Shown here piece after piece: positions 8,324-21,763 of a DNA stretch of 64,000 nt; within the stretch, counting starts at the first letter, position 1, and every line of letters begins with the position of its first letter. Below the pieces are notes generated by a model. It had not been told where the DNA came from. It did no database searches and saw only the letters and a list, made by a program, of their open reading frames with translations. This DNA is from Geodermatophilus ruber (GTDB lineage: Bacteria > Actinomycetota > Actinomycetes > Mycobacteriales > Geodermatophilaceae), in assembly GCF_900114385.1 (NCBI RefSeq), contig NZ_FOSW01000003.1, positions 1 to 64,000 of the forward strand, in the 5' to 3' direction. The translations under genes were made by a program, and so were the position numbers.

Positions 8324-10073
8324 GCGGGCGGCCGGCGGCCGGCTGGGCCGGCTGACCGAGCTGCGCATCCGCGGTCTCGGCGCGATCGACGACGTCACCC
8401 TCGAGCTGGGTGAGGGGCTCACCGTGGTGACCGGGGAGACCGGCGCCGGCAAGACGATGGTCGTCACCGGGCTCACCCTGCTCTTCGGCGGCCGCGCCGA
8501 CCCGGGCCGGGTCCGGGCCAGCGGGCGGGCCGGGGTGGAGGGGCGCCTGGCCCTGCCCGCGGGCTCCCCGGTCTGGGAGCGGGCGGCCGACGCCGGCGCG
8601 GACGCCGACGACGACGGCACCCTCATCCTCGCCCGCACGGTGAGCGCCGAGGGCCGCTCGCGGGCCCACCTGGGCGGGCGCAGCGTGCCGGTCGGCGTGG
8701 TGGCCGAGCTCGCCGAGGGGCTGCTGGCCGTGCACGGGCAGAGCGACCAGCTGCGGCTGTCCCGCCCGGCCGAGCAGCGCCGGGCCCTGGACCGCTACGC
8801 CGGGCCGACGCACCTGGAGCTGCTCGACCGCTACCGCGCGGCCCACGCCCGCTGGCGGGAGCTGGCCGCCGACCTCGAGCGCCGCCGCGGCCAGGCCCGC
8901 GAGCTGGCCCAGGCCGCCGACGTGCTCCGCCACGGGCTGGCGGAGATCGAGGCGGTCGGCCCGCAGCCGGGCGAGGACGAGGAGCTCGACACCCAGGCAC
9001 GCCGGCTCAGCGACGCCGACGCACTGCGCGCCGCCGCCGACGAGGCCCGGATGGCGCTGGTCGGCGACGTCACCGGCGACCTCGGCGCCGACGACCTGCC
9101 CCAGGACGCCACCGCCGCGCTGGCCATCGCCGAGCGCGCGATGGCCGGCTCCGACGACCCGACGCTGGTGATGCTGGCGCAGGACCTCGCCGACGCCGTC
9201 GCGGTCGTGTCCGACGTCGCCGGCCAGCTGGCGGGGTACGTCGCCGACCTGGACGCCGACCCCGCGCGGCTGGCCGAGGTGCTGGACCGCCGCGCGGCGA
9301 TCACCGCCCTGGTGCGCAAGTTCGCCGACGTGGGGGAGGGGGTCGGCGGCGTGCTGGCCTGGGCCGAGGACGCCCGCCGCCGGCTCGACGAGCTCGACGT
9401 CTCCGACGAGGCCCTCGAGGCGCTGGAGGCCGACCGCGACGCCGCCCGGGCCGAGGTCGACGACCTCGGCGCCCAGGTCTCGTCCGGGCGGCGGGCGGCC
9501 GCCGACGGGTTCGCCGCCGAGGTGGGCCGGGAGCTGGCCGGGCTGGCGATGAAGAGCGCCCGCGTCTCCTTCTCGATCGACAGCGACCCCGGCGCCCCCG
9601 GGCCGGAGGGCATCGACGAGGTGGCGTTGCTCCTGGCCGCCCATCCCGGCGCCCCGCCGCGCCCGGTGCACAAGGGCGCCTCGGGCGGTGAGCTCTCCCG
9701 GGTCATGCTGGCCATCGAGGTGGTCTTCGCGGGGGCCGACCCGGTGCCGGTGATGGTGTTCGACGAGGTCGACGCCGGCGTCGGCGGGCAGGCGGCCGGT
9801 GAGATCGGCCGGCGGCTGGCCCGGCTTGCCCGCGACCACCAGGTCGTCGTCGTCACCCACCTGGCCCAGGTCGCCGCCTTCGCCGACACCCACCTCGTCG
9901 TGGACAAGTCCCCGGACACCCGGGCGGGGGTCACGGCCACCGACATCCGGGCCGTGGACGGTGAGGACCGGGTCCGCGAGCTGGCCCGCATGCTCTCCGG
10001 GCTGGCCGACAGCGACACCGGCCAGGCCCACGCCCGGGAGCTGCTCGCCGTGGCGGCCGACGCACGCGCCTGA
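8298..10073 (+). CDS. recN: DNA repair protein RecN
   Basis: This 591-residue SMC-like ATPase acts in double-strand-break repair. Walker A GETGAGKT is at ~45-52, long coiled-coil helices with many Ala/Glu/Arg are seen at ~170-410, the ABC signature ASGGELSRVMLAIE is near 460 and Walker B VMVFDEVDAGVGG near 485. A switch histidine follows in VVVVTHLAQVAAFAD. The GTG start lies inside the end of nadK. The position after tlyA-nadK is conserved across Actinobacteria. A long ORF on the opposite strand is a composition artefact. Confidence 0.95.
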   Translation: MAARASTPERAAGGRLGRLTELRIRGLGAIDDVTLELGEGLTVVTGETGAGKTMVVTGLTLLFGGRADPGRVRASGRAGVEGRLALPAGSPVWERAADAGADADDDGTLILARTVSAEGRSRAHLGGRSVPVGVVAELAEGLLAVHGQSDQLRLSRPAEQRRALDRYAGPTHLELLDRYRAAHARWRELAADLERRRGQARELAQAADVLRHGLAEIEAVGPQPGEDEELDTQARRLSDADALRAAADEARMALVGDVTGDLGADDLPQDATAALAIAERAMAGSDDPTLVMLAQDLADAVAVVSDVAGQLAGYVADLDADPARLAEVLDRRAAITALVRKFADVGEGVGGVLAWAEDARRRLDELDVSDEALEALEADRDAARAEVDDLGAQVSSGRRAAADGFAAEVGRELAGLAMKSARVSFSIDSDPGAPGPEGIDEVALLLAAHPGAPPRPVHKGASGGELSRVMLAIEVVFAGADPVPVMVFDEVDAGVGGQAAGEIGRRLARLARDHQVVVVTHLAQVAAFADTHLVVDKSPDTRAGVTATDIRAVDGEDRVRELARMLSGLADSDTGQAHARELLAVAADARA

Positions 10074-10136
10074 CCAGCGGGGATCACTGGCGGCGGACCG
10101 GCGTAAGGAGCGCGGTAGGCGGGTAGGGGCGGCCTC

Positions 10137-10853
10137 GTGAGCTGCTTCTCCTCGGCCGACGAGTCGGCGCACTACGGGTTCTCCGTCTGCATGCTGCTCG
10201 CGCAGTACCGCGAGCAGCTGGGCTGGGAACGCGAGGGCGTGCTCGAGCTCGGCACCGGTGACGCCACGGTCATCGCCGACGTCGTCGCCGCACTGCCCGG
10301 GCTGCGGGTGCGCAGCTTCGACATCAGCGCCTCGTCGGTGGAGCGGGCGCGGGCGAACATCGCCGCCCGCGGGGTCGCGGACCGCTACACGGTGGAGCTC
10401 GGTGACTTCTTCGACCGGGCCGACTCCGCCGCGGGCCCGCCGGTGTCGACGGTGATCGCCAACCCGCCGTACATCCCCGCGCCGGACCGCGACATCCTCA
10501 TGCCCGAGCTGTGGGGCGGGGTGCACGGCAACGACCTGGCGCTGCAGCTGCTCAAGGCCGGCCACCCCAACATCGTGATGGCCGTGCCCAGCTACTCCGA
10601 CCCGGTCACCACCGTGGCGACGGCGAGCGACCTCGGCTACCGGGTGGCCAACTTCCTGGCCATGGCGCTGGACTTCGGGCCCTACAGCTCGGAGCCGAAG
10701 GTGCGCGCGCACATCCAGCGGATCTGCGCGGAGGGCCGCGGCTGGGCGGGGGAGGACGAATACATGGTCGCCGTCGCGCTCCTCACCCAGAACCCTGACA
10801 TCCCTGGCGACCGCGCTCCCCACCTGCTGCGCGCGCTCCAGCTGGGGGCCTGA
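10137..10853 (+). CDS. class I SAM-dependent methyltransferase (HemK/PrmC-like motif)
   Basis: This 238-residue protein has a Rossmann-fold methyltransferase core with SAM motif VLELGTGDAT (~35-44), an acidic strand-2 end in RSFDISASSVERARAN, and motif IV NPPY (~108-111). NPPY is typical of N-methyltransferases acting on amide or exocyclic amino groups, such as PrmC/HemK. It lacks the PrmC N-terminal domain, and substrate cannot be assigned. The start is GTG at 10137. It converges with the TetR gene. Confidence 0.75.
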   Translation: MSCFSSADESAHYGFSVCMLLAQYREQLGWEREGVLELGTGDATVIADVVAALPGLRVRSFDISASSVERARANIAARGVADRYTVELGDFFDRADSAAGPPVSTVIANPPYIPAPDRDILMPELWGGVHGNDLALQLLKAGHPNIVMAVPSYSDPVTTVATASDLGYRVANFLAMALDFGPYSSEPKVRAHIQRICAEGRGWAGEDEYMVAVALLTQNPDIPGDRAPHLLRALQLGA

Positions 10854-10872
10854 CCGCGCCGGTATGTGACCG

Positions 10873-11703
10873 TCAGCGCCGCTTGGCGTATCCCGCCAGG
10901 CCGAACTGCAGCAGCGCCAGGCCGCGTTCGCCGCGGGCCCGCAGCTCGGCCGACAGCGCGGGTCCGGTGACGCCGGCCAGCACCCGGTCGCGGGCGAGCT
11001 CCAGCAGGGCGGCGTACAGGCCGAGGACGGAGTTGGCGGCCAGCCAGGGCGCGAGCTCCCCGGGCTCGGGTGCGGTCTCCTCGGCGATCAGCGCGGCCAG
11101 GGCGGCGGTCAGCTCCCCGAGGATCTCCCGCTCGCGGACCTGCAGCGTGTGGCTGCCGCGGATGATCCGCGCCATCTCCGCCACCCCCGCGGCGGCCTCG
11201 GGCGCGCCGAGCCCGCTCATCGCGCGGACGACGAAGGTGCCGGCCGCCGCGGACACCGACTCCCCGGCCGGGCGGGAGCGGACGGCGTCCAGCAGCGCCG
11301 CCCGCATCGGCGGGTCGGCCTCGAAGACCAGCCCCTCCTTGACCGGGAAGTGGTTGAAGACCGTCTTCTCCACCACACCCGCGCGCTGGGCGATCTCGAC
11401 CACGCTGACCGCGTCGAAGCCGCGCTCGGCGAAGAGCTCGGCGGCGGCGTCCACGATGCGGGTGCGGGTCTGCAGCCGGCGGCGCTCGCGCAGCCCGGGC
11501 CCGCGCAGGGCGCGCCGGCTCCGGCGTCCCCGGCCCGGCTCGGCCACCGCGGCGCCGTCCGGGGGCGGGCTGTCCGGCGGGTCGAGGGGGCCGGCGGGGC
11601 CGTCCGGGGCGTCGCCCTCGGGTTCCCCGGCCTCGACCCCGGCGGCATCCGGTTCCAGGTCCCCGTCCGGCGTGCGGCCGGTTGCATGCACCCCTGGAGT
11701 CAC
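10873..11703 (-). CDS. TetR/AcrR family transcriptional regulator
   Basis: This TetR-family repressor has its helix-turn-helix in RTRIVDAAAELFAERGF then VSVVEIAQRAGVVEKTVFNH, followed by FPVKEGLVF. The remaining ~150 residues are an all-helical ligand-binding domain. With the GTG at 11703 the protein is 276 residues, including an ~85-residue Pro/Asp/Gly-rich N-terminal extension that is unusual for TetR proteins. A GTG at 11691 or a later start is possible. A perfect 9-bp inverted repeat lies 13 bp upstream of this start, suggesting autoregulation. The divergent neighbour is steA. Confidence 0.8.
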   Translation of the reverse strand: MTPGVHATGRTPDGDLEPDAAGVEAGEPEGDAPDGPAGPLDPPDSPPPDGAAVAEPGRGRRSRRALRGPGLRERRRLQTRTRIVDAAAELFAERGFDAVSVVEIAQRAGVVEKTVFNHFPVKEGLVFEADPPMRAALLDAVRSRPAGESVSAAAGTFVVRAMSGLGAPEAAAGVAEMARIIRGSHTLQVREREILGELTAALAALIAEETAPEPGELAPWLAANSVLGLYAALLELARDRVLAGVTGPALSAELRARGERGLALLQFGLAGYAKRR

Positions 11704-11716
11704 CTGGTCCACGCTA

Positions 11717-11740
11717 GCCAGCGCGCCCGTTCGCGCTGGC
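11717..11740. promoter_or_regulatory. candidate TetR operator (inverted repeat)
   Basis: A perfect inverted repeat GCCAGCGCG-N6-CGCGCTGGC spans 11717-11740, just upstream of the predicted TetR start and within the intergenic region shared with steA. The size and spacing fit a TetR-dimer operator. A smaller palindrome, GTGTC-G-GACAC, lies nearby. Binding is inferred, not shown. Confidence 0.45.
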
Positions 11741-11868
11741 AGGGCCACCGGTGACGCTCCTCCCGGCGTGTCGGAGGCCCCGTGGTGTCGGACACGCTGG
11801 GTGACCGGGAGGTTGCGCGTGCGCGTCGGACAGGGGCGGCCCCAGGACGCCGTGGGAGCATGCGGGTC

Positions 11869-13056
11869 ATGCGCATCGGCTCCCTCCGTCGCGGCCGGGC
11901 ACAGGAGACGGCACCCGGAGTGACCGGCACCGTGCGGCTGGACCGCCGCACGAAGAACCTGACCAAGCGCCTGCGCCCCGGCGACATCGCCGTCATCGAC
12001 CACGTCGACATCGACCGGGTGAGCGCCGACTCCCTGGTGGCCTGCCGGGTGGCCGCGGTGGTCAACGCCTCGGTCAGCACCTCCGGCCGCTACCCCAACC
12101 TCGGCCCCGAGATCCTCACCAACGCGGGCATCCCACTGGTCGACGGCGTGGGCAAGGACGTCCTGTCCGCGGTCAAGGAGGGCGCGCGGGTCCGCGTCGA
12201 GGGCAACCGCCTCCACCTGGCCGACGGCACGGTCGTCGCCGAGGGGATCGAGCAGACCCCGGAGACGATCGCCGTGGCGATGGCCGAGGCGAAGGCGGGC
12301 CTGTCCACCCAGTTGGAGGCGTTCGCCACCAACACGATGGAGTACATGAAGCGCGAGCGCGCGCTGCTGCTCGACGGCGTCGGCGTGCCCGACGTGACGA
12401 CGCCGATCGAGGGCCGGCACGTGCTGGTCGTCGTCCGCGGGTACGACTACAAGGAGGACCTGCACGCGCTGCGGTCCTACATCCGCGACTACCGGCCGGT
12501 GCTCATCGGCGTCGACGGCGGCGCCGACGCGCTCAAGGAGGCCGGCTACCAGCCGGACATGATCATCGGCGACATGGACTCGGTGAGCGATGACGTCCTG
12601 CGCTCGGGCGCCGAGGTCGTCGTGCACGCCTACGCCGACGGGCGCGCCCCGGGCCTGGCCCGCGTGCAGGACCTGGGCGTGGACGCGATCACCTTCCCCG
12701 CGGCGGCCACCAGCGAGGACATCGCAATGCTGCTGGCCGACGAGAAGGGCGCCACGCTCATCGTCGCCGTCGGCACCCACGCCACCCTCGTCGAGTTCCT
12801 CGACAAGGGCCGCGGCGGGATGGCCTCCACCTTCCTCACCCGGCTGCGCCTGGGCGGCAAGCTGGTCGACGCCAAGGGCGTCAGCCGGCTCTACCGCAGC
12901 CGGATCTCGACCACGGCCCTCGTCGTCCTCGTGCTGGCCGCGTTCATCGCCATCGGCTCGACGCTGGCGGTGTCGGCGGCCGGCCGGGTCTACCTCGACC
13001 TGCTGGTCGACCAGTGGAACAGCTTCGTGTTCTGGTTGGAGAACCTCTTCTCGTGA
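11869..13056 (+). CDS. steA: SteA-like putative cytokinetic ring protein
   Basis: This 395-residue protein is homologous to Corynebacterium SteA / Mycobacterium Rv1697. Near the N-terminus it has GTVRLDRRTKNLTKRLRPGD, and further on a thiamin-pyrophosphokinase-like core with LIGVDGGADALKEAGYQPDM then IIGDMDSVSDD. A C-terminal membrane helix (TTALVVLVLAAFIAIGSTLA) anchors it. SteA acts with SteB in cell separation and septal peptidoglycan hydrolysis control. The ATG at 11869 gives the family-like start MRIGSLRRGRA; another ATG is at 11860. The stop overlaps the next gene (GTGA). Confidence 0.85.
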   Translation: MRIGSLRRGRAQETAPGVTGTVRLDRRTKNLTKRLRPGDIAVIDHVDIDRVSADSLVACRVAAVVNASVSTSGRYPNLGPEILTNAGIPLVDGVGKDVLSAVKEGARVRVEGNRLHLADGTVVAEGIEQTPETIAVAMAEAKAGLSTQLEAFATNTMEYMKRERALLLDGVGVPDVTTPIEGRHVLVVVRGYDYKEDLHALRSYIRDYRPVLIGVDGGADALKEAGYQPDMIIGDMDSVSDDVLRSGAEVVVHAYADGRAPGLARVQDLGVDAITFPAAATSEDIAMLLADEKGATLIVAVGTHATLVEFLDKGRGGMASTFLTRLRLGGKLVDAKGVSRLYRSRISTTALVVLVLAAFIAIGSTLAVSAAGRVYLDLLVDQWNSFVFWLENLFS

Positions 13057-14003
13057 TCGACTTCCGCTACCACCTGGTCTCGCTGATCGCGGTCTTCCTG
13101 GCGGTCGCGCTGGGCATCGTCATCGGCACGACCCAGCTCAACGGCCCCATCCTCGCCGACCTCGAGACCCAGGTCAGCGCGCTGCAGCAGGACAAGCGCG
13201 ACCTGGAGGACCAGACCCGTGACCTGCAGACCCAGCTGGACACCGGGGATGCCTTCGAGGAGGCCGTCGCGCCCGCGCTGGTCGCCGGCAGCCTGGCCGA
13301 GCGGCGCGTCGTGCTGGTCGTGGCCGGCGACGAGGACGCCGACACCGTGGAGGGGGTCAGCGCGCTGATCGGGCAGGCCGGCGGCACCGTGACCGGCACC
13401 CTCCGGCTGCAGCCGGAGTACAGCGACCCGGCCACCGCCTCCAGCCTGCAGAGCTACGTCACCGGGCCGGGCCTGCCGACCGGCGTCACGCTGCCCGAGA
13501 CCGACGACACCGGCCAGCTGGTCGCCGCCCTGCTCGCCCAGACCCTGTTGGTCCCCGCCGACCCGGCCGCACCGGCGCCGGACACCGCGGCGCTGTCCTC
13601 GGTGCTGGCCGGCCTCTCGGCGCTGGACGTGCTCACCCAGGAGTCGGCGTCGGTCACCCCGGCCGACTACGCGGTGCTGCTCACCGCGGGCGCCTTCCCC
13701 GCGGACGAGGCCCAGGAGCGCGCCGACACGCTGGTCGACCTGGCGGTGGCGCTGGACGCGGCCGGCTCCGGCGCCGTGGTCGCCGGCGACGCGGCCTCGG
13801 CCCGGGAGACCGGCCTGGTGGGCTACCTCCGCGCCGACCCCGAGGTCTCGGCCGCGGTCTCCACCGTCGACAACGTCGACTCCGCCGCCGGCCGGATCAG
13901 CGCCGTGCTCGCGCTGGGCCGCGAGGGCGAGGGCACCTCCGGCAAGTACGGCACCGGCGAGGACACCCAGCCGGTGCCGCCGGTCCCCGCCGCCACCCCG
14001 TGA
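13053..14003 (+). CDS. mctB: MctB-like (SteB) membrane-anchored protein
   Basis: This 316-residue protein starts with GTG and carries the family signature IDFRYHLVSLIAVFLAVALG, a membrane segment (~8-26) followed by a coiled coil (~35-65). The rest is an extracytoplasmic domain. The family is annotated as copper transporter MctB (Rv1698) in mycobacteria and as SteB, the partner of SteA, in corynebacteria. Adjacent coupling to steA favours the SteA-SteB cell-division role. The C-terminus ends in a Pro/Gly-rich tail. Confidence 0.8.
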   Translation: MIDFRYHLVSLIAVFLAVALGIVIGTTQLNGPILADLETQVSALQQDKRDLEDQTRDLQTQLDTGDAFEEAVAPALVAGSLAERRVVLVVAGDEDADTVEGVSALIGQAGGTVTGTLRLQPEYSDPATASSLQSYVTGPGLPTGVTLPETDDTGQLVAALLAQTLLVPADPAAPAPDTAALSSVLAGLSALDVLTQESASVTPADYAVLLTAGAFPADEAQERADTLVDLAVALDAAGSGAVVAGDAASARETGLVGYLRADPEVSAAVSTVDNVDSAAGRISAVLALGREGEGTSGKYGTGEDTQPVPPVPAATP

Positions 14004-14845
14004 CCCGCGGTACGGACGGCGGCGCGCGGCGCCGGGCGCTGCTGGCCGTCGGCGGCGCGGCCGCGGCCCGGCTCGGCCTGGCCGGCGCGGCGGCGCTGGC
14101 CGCGCGCCCGGCCGGCGCGCCCTGGCGGCGGACCAACTACGCCGGCCGGCCGGTCACCCTGCTCGGCGGCCCCGCCCTGGCGGCGGCGGCGACGCTGAGC
14201 GCGGGAGCCGGCGCCCCGGGCGGCCTGAAGGCGGCCGTGGCCCTGGTCGGCGGCGTGTCCGGGCTGGTGGGCGGCTATGACGACCTCGTCGGTGCCCGCC
14301 CCGAGCAGGCCCGCGACAAGGGGCTGGCCGGGCACCTGCGCGCACTGCGCGCCGGGCGGGTGTCCGCGGGCGCGGTCAAGGTGGCCGGGATCGGGGCGGT
14401 CGCCGCAGCGGCCGCGGTGCTCACCCGGCGCGAGCGGTCGCTGCTCGACGGCGTCCTGACCACCGGCCTGGTCGCCGGCACCGCGAACCTGGTGAACCTG
14501 CTCGACCTGCGCCCGGGCCGCGCGGGCAAGGCCGGCGCCCTGGCCGCCGCCGCGACCCTGGCCGGCCCGGCCGGCAGCCTGGTCGCCGGCCCGCTGGGCG
14601 CCACCCTGGCCGTCCTCCCCGCCGACCTCGGCGAGCGGGTCATGCTCGGCGACAGCGGCGCCAACGCGCTCGGCGCGCTGCTGGGCCTGCGGCTGGCCGC
14701 CCTGCCCGGCCGGGCGGCCCGGACCGGTCTGCTCGCCGGGATCGTCGCGCTGACGCTGGTCAGCGAGAAGGTCAGCTTCACCCGGGTCATCGAGGCCACC
14801 CCCGGGCTGCGGGAACTGGACCGGCTCGGCCGCCGCCGGGCATGA
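14000..14845 (+). CDS. MraY/WecA-like phosphoglycosyl transferase family membrane protein
   Basis: This is a 281-residue polytopic protein, shorter than typical MraY (~360). Signature elements are retained: an acidic pair in GLVGGYDDLVG (~93), KGLAGHLRAL, the NLLDLRPGRAGK loop (~166) and MLGDSGANALGA (~217). The family transfers sugar-1-phosphate from a UDP-sugar to polyprenyl phosphate. Predicted hydrophobic segments are Ala/Leu/Gly-rich. It is embedded by ATGA overlaps with a MurJ-like flippase and a GT4 glycosyltransferase, suggesting one polymer-assembly operon. The specific product is unknown. Confidence 0.75.
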   Translation: MTRGTDGGARRRALLAVGGAAAARLGLAGAAALAARPAGAPWRRTNYAGRPVTLLGGPALAAAATLSAGAGAPGGLKAAVALVGGVSGLVGGYDDLVGARPEQARDKGLAGHLRALRAGRVSAGAVKVAGIGAVAAAAAVLTRRERSLLDGVLTTGLVAGTANLVNLLDLRPGRAGKAGALAAAATLAGPAGSLVAGPLGATLAVLPADLGERVMLGDSGANALGALLGLRLAALPGRAARTGLLAGIVALTLVSEKVSFTRVIEATPGLRELDRLGRRRA

Positions 14846-16467
14846 GCCGCCGGCGGGTCGTCCAGGGGGTCGCCGGCGCCGCCGCGCTGATCGCCGTCTT
14901 CACGGTGCTCGCCCGGCTGGCCGGCTTCGGCCGGACGCTGGTCTTCACCAACACCGTGGGGGCCGGCAGCACCGGCGACACCTACCTGGCCGCCAACAAC
15001 GTCCCGAACATCGTCTTCGAGGTCGTCGCCGGGGGCGCCCTGGCCGCCCTCGTCGTGCCCATGCTCGCCGGCGGCATCGTCACCGGGGACCGGGAGCAGG
15101 TGCGCCGCACCGCGTCGGCGCTGCTGGGCTGGACCCTGCTGCTGCTCACCCCGCTGGCGGTGCTGGTGGCGGTGCTCGCCGAGCCGATCGCCCGGCTGCT
15201 GCTCGGCCCGGGCGACGCCGCGCAGGTCGACCTCGCCGCCCGGTTCCTGCTGGTGTTCGCCCCGCAGGTGGTGCTCTACGGCATCGGCATCGTGCTGACC
15301 GGCGTCCTGCAGGCGCACCGCCGCTTCGCCGGGCCGGCGCTGGCCCCGCTGCTGTCCAGCGTGGTGGTCGCCGGCGCCTACCTCGCGTTCGCGGCGATCG
15401 GCGGCAGCCCCTCGGCCGACGACCTGTCCACCCCGGCCGAGCTCGTCCTCTCCGTCGGCACGACGCTGGGCGTGGTCGCGCTGACGCTGAGCCTGCTGGT
15501 GCCGGCCCGCCGGCTGCGGCTGGGGCTGCGGCCGGCCCTGCGCTTTCCGGTCGGCGCCGCGCCCCGGGTGCGCCGGTTGGCGCTGGCCGGGGTGCTCACC
15601 CTGGCGGGGCAGCAGCTGGTCGCCGTCGTGGCGATCCGGCTGGCCAACGACGGCGCCCCCGACGGCACCCAGGTCGTGTACGCCGCCGGGCTCACCGTCT
15701 TCCTGGTGCCCTGGGCAGCGCTGGCGGTGCCGCTGGCCACCTCCGCCTACCCGGGCCTGGCCGAGCGGGCCGGGACCGGGGACGAGGCGGGCTACCGCCG
15801 GGCCCTCGCCCCGGCCGCGACCCTGGTGGTGGTGGCCTCGCTGCTGGCCGCGGCGGTCCTGGTGGCGGTGGCGGGGCCCCTGGCGCGGGTCTTCCTGGTG
15901 GACTGGCCGGCGGACACCGTGGAGGCGCTGCGGAACACCATCGTCGCCTTCGCCCCGGGGCTGTTCGGCTACGGCCTGGTCGCGCTGCTCGCCCGCGCGC
16001 TCTACGCCCGCGGGCTGTGGCGGGCGCCGACGGCCTGCGTGGTCGGCGGCTGGCTGCTGGCCGTGACCGCAGACGTCGCCCTGGCGCTGCTGCTGCCCAC
16101 CGCCCACCGCGGCGCGGCGCTGGCCGCCGGGCACAGCCTCGGGGTCACCGTGGCCGGCGTCGCGCTGCTCGCGGTCGTGCTGCGGACGGTCGGCCGAGGC
16201 GGGCTGACCGGCGTGCTGCGCACCGGGCTGCCCGCCGTGGGCGCCGCGGCGCTGGGCGCGGCGGCAGGCCTGGCGGTCGCCGACGCACTGGGCGCCGACC
16301 CGGTGCCCCACGGCGGCCTGCTCGGAGCGGTCGGAACCGGCGTGCTCGCGGCCGGGGCGGCGCTGGTCGTGGCCGCGGCGGTCATCATGGGGACGGCGCG
16401 CGGGCCGCTGCAGGAGGCCGTGCGCGGACTGCGTTCGAGCGATCGGCAGGAGGTGCGCGGTGGCTGA
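14842..16467 (+). CDS. MurJ/MviN-like lipid flippase
   Basis: This 541-residue integral membrane protein has about 14 hydrophobic helices typical of the MOP-superfamily MurJ/MviN group. The N-terminal region VLARLAGFGRTLVFTNTVGA with NNVPNIVFEVVAGGALAA matches the conserved MurJ start. The family flips lipid-linked peptidoglycan precursors or other undecaprenyl-linked sugars. This copy is linked to a MraY/WecA-like enzyme and a GT4 transferase and not to the main mviN locus, so it may serve a different lipid-linked intermediate. ATGA overlap upstream; 8-bp overlap with the next gene. Confidence 0.85.
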   Translation: MSRRRVVQGVAGAAALIAVFTVLARLAGFGRTLVFTNTVGAGSTGDTYLAANNVPNIVFEVVAGGALAALVVPMLAGGIVTGDREQVRRTASALLGWTLLLLTPLAVLVAVLAEPIARLLLGPGDAAQVDLAARFLLVFAPQVVLYGIGIVLTGVLQAHRRFAGPALAPLLSSVVVAGAYLAFAAIGGSPSADDLSTPAELVLSVGTTLGVVALTLSLLVPARRLRLGLRPALRFPVGAAPRVRRLALAGVLTLAGQQLVAVVAIRLANDGAPDGTQVVYAAGLTVFLVPWAALAVPLATSAYPGLAERAGTGDEAGYRRALAPAATLVVVASLLAAAVLVAVAGPLARVFLVDWPADTVEALRNTIVAFAPGLFGYGLVALLARALYARGLWRAPTACVVGGWLLAVTADVALALLLPTAHRGAALAAGHSLGVTVAGVALLAVVLRTVGRGGLTGVLRTGLPAVGAAALGAAAGLAVADALGADPVPHGGLLGAVGTGVLAAGAALVVAAAVIMGTARGPLQEAVRGLRSSDRQEVRGG

Positions 16468-17604
16468 GCCGCTCCCGCTGCAGGGCCGCCGGGTGGTCGA
16501 GGTGCTCGCCACCAGCACCGGTGGCGTGGGCACCCACGTGCGGGCGGTGCTGCCGGCGCTGGTGGCCGCGGGCGCCGAGGTGACCGTCGGCGGCCCGGCG
16601 GCGACCGAGGAGCTGTTCGGGTTCTCCGCCGCCGGGGCGGCCTTCGGTCCCGTGGAGATCGCCGCGGGGCTGTCCCCGGGCGCCGACGCGCGCGCCGTGG
16701 CCCGGTTGCGCCGGCTCGTGGGGTCCGGCGACCTGGTGCACGCCCACGGGCTGCGCGCCGGCCTGGTGGCCGCCGCCGCCCGCCGGCTCGGCGGGCAGAG
16801 CCGGCCCCTGGTCCTCACGCTGCACAACGCGCTGCCCGAGCGCGGCGGCCCGGTGCGGCGGGTGCTGCGCCTGCTGGAGCGGGCCACCATCCGCGGCGCC
16901 GACGTCGTCCTCGCCGCCTCCGGCGACCTCGCCGACAACGCGCGCCGACAGGGCGCCCGCGACGTGCGGGTCGCCCCGGTCTCCGCGCCCCCGCTGCCGC
17001 CGCCGGACCGCAGCCGCGCCGAGGTCCGCGCGCAGCTGGGCCTGGCCGACGGGCGCCCCCTCGTGGTCGCGGTGGGGCGGCTGCACCCGCAGAAGGGCTA
17101 CGACGTCCTCCTCGACGCCGTCGGCCGCTGGGCGGACGACCCCCGGCTGCCGGCCCCGCCCCTGGTGGCGGTGGCCGGCGACGGCCCGCTGCAGGACGAG
17201 CTCGCCGCGCGGATCGCCGCCGAGCGGCTGCCGGTGGTGCTGCTGGGCCGCCGGCCGGACGTCGCCGACCTGCTCGCCGCCGCCGACCTCGCCGTGCTGC
17301 CCTCCCGCTGGGAGGCCCGCTCGCTGACCGCTCAGGAGGCGCTGCGCGCCGGTACCCCGTTGGTCGCCACCCGCACCGGTGGCCTGCCGGAGCTGCTCGG
17401 CGACGGCGCGGAGCTGGTGCCGGTCGGTGATCCCGCCGCCCTGGCCGACGCCGTCGCCGGCCTGCTCACCGACCCCGCCCGCGCCGCCGGCCTGGCCGCC
17501 GCGGGCACCCGCCGGGCGGCCACGTGGCCGGACGAGGCGGCCACCGCCCGGCAGCTCGTGGCGCTCTACCGCGAGCTGCTCGGCCCGCCGGAGGCCGGCG
17601 TCCG

Positions 17605-17608
<4 letters not shown>
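16460..17608 (+). CDS. GT4 family glycosyltransferase
   Basis: This 382-residue GT-B glycosyltransferase starts with GTG at 16460. The N-terminal acceptor domain has STGGVGTHVRAVLPALV. The C-terminal nucleotide-sugar domain has GRLHPQKGYDVLLDA (~205) and the E-x7-E motif in SRWEARSLTAQEALRAGTPL (~283-300), then TRTGGLPELL. It likely adds a sugar to a lipid-linked acceptor made by the upstream MraY/WecA-like enzyme (context inference). Confidence 0.85.

Positions 17609-21762
<4,154 letters not shown>

Positions 21763-21763
<1 letters not shown>

Noticed and set aside
8268-10823. 851-codon open frame on the minus strand opposite recN
   Set aside because: Antisense shadow of a high-GC gene; its composition (Gly/Ala/His/Arg-rich) is not protein-like and recN on the plus strand is unambiguous.
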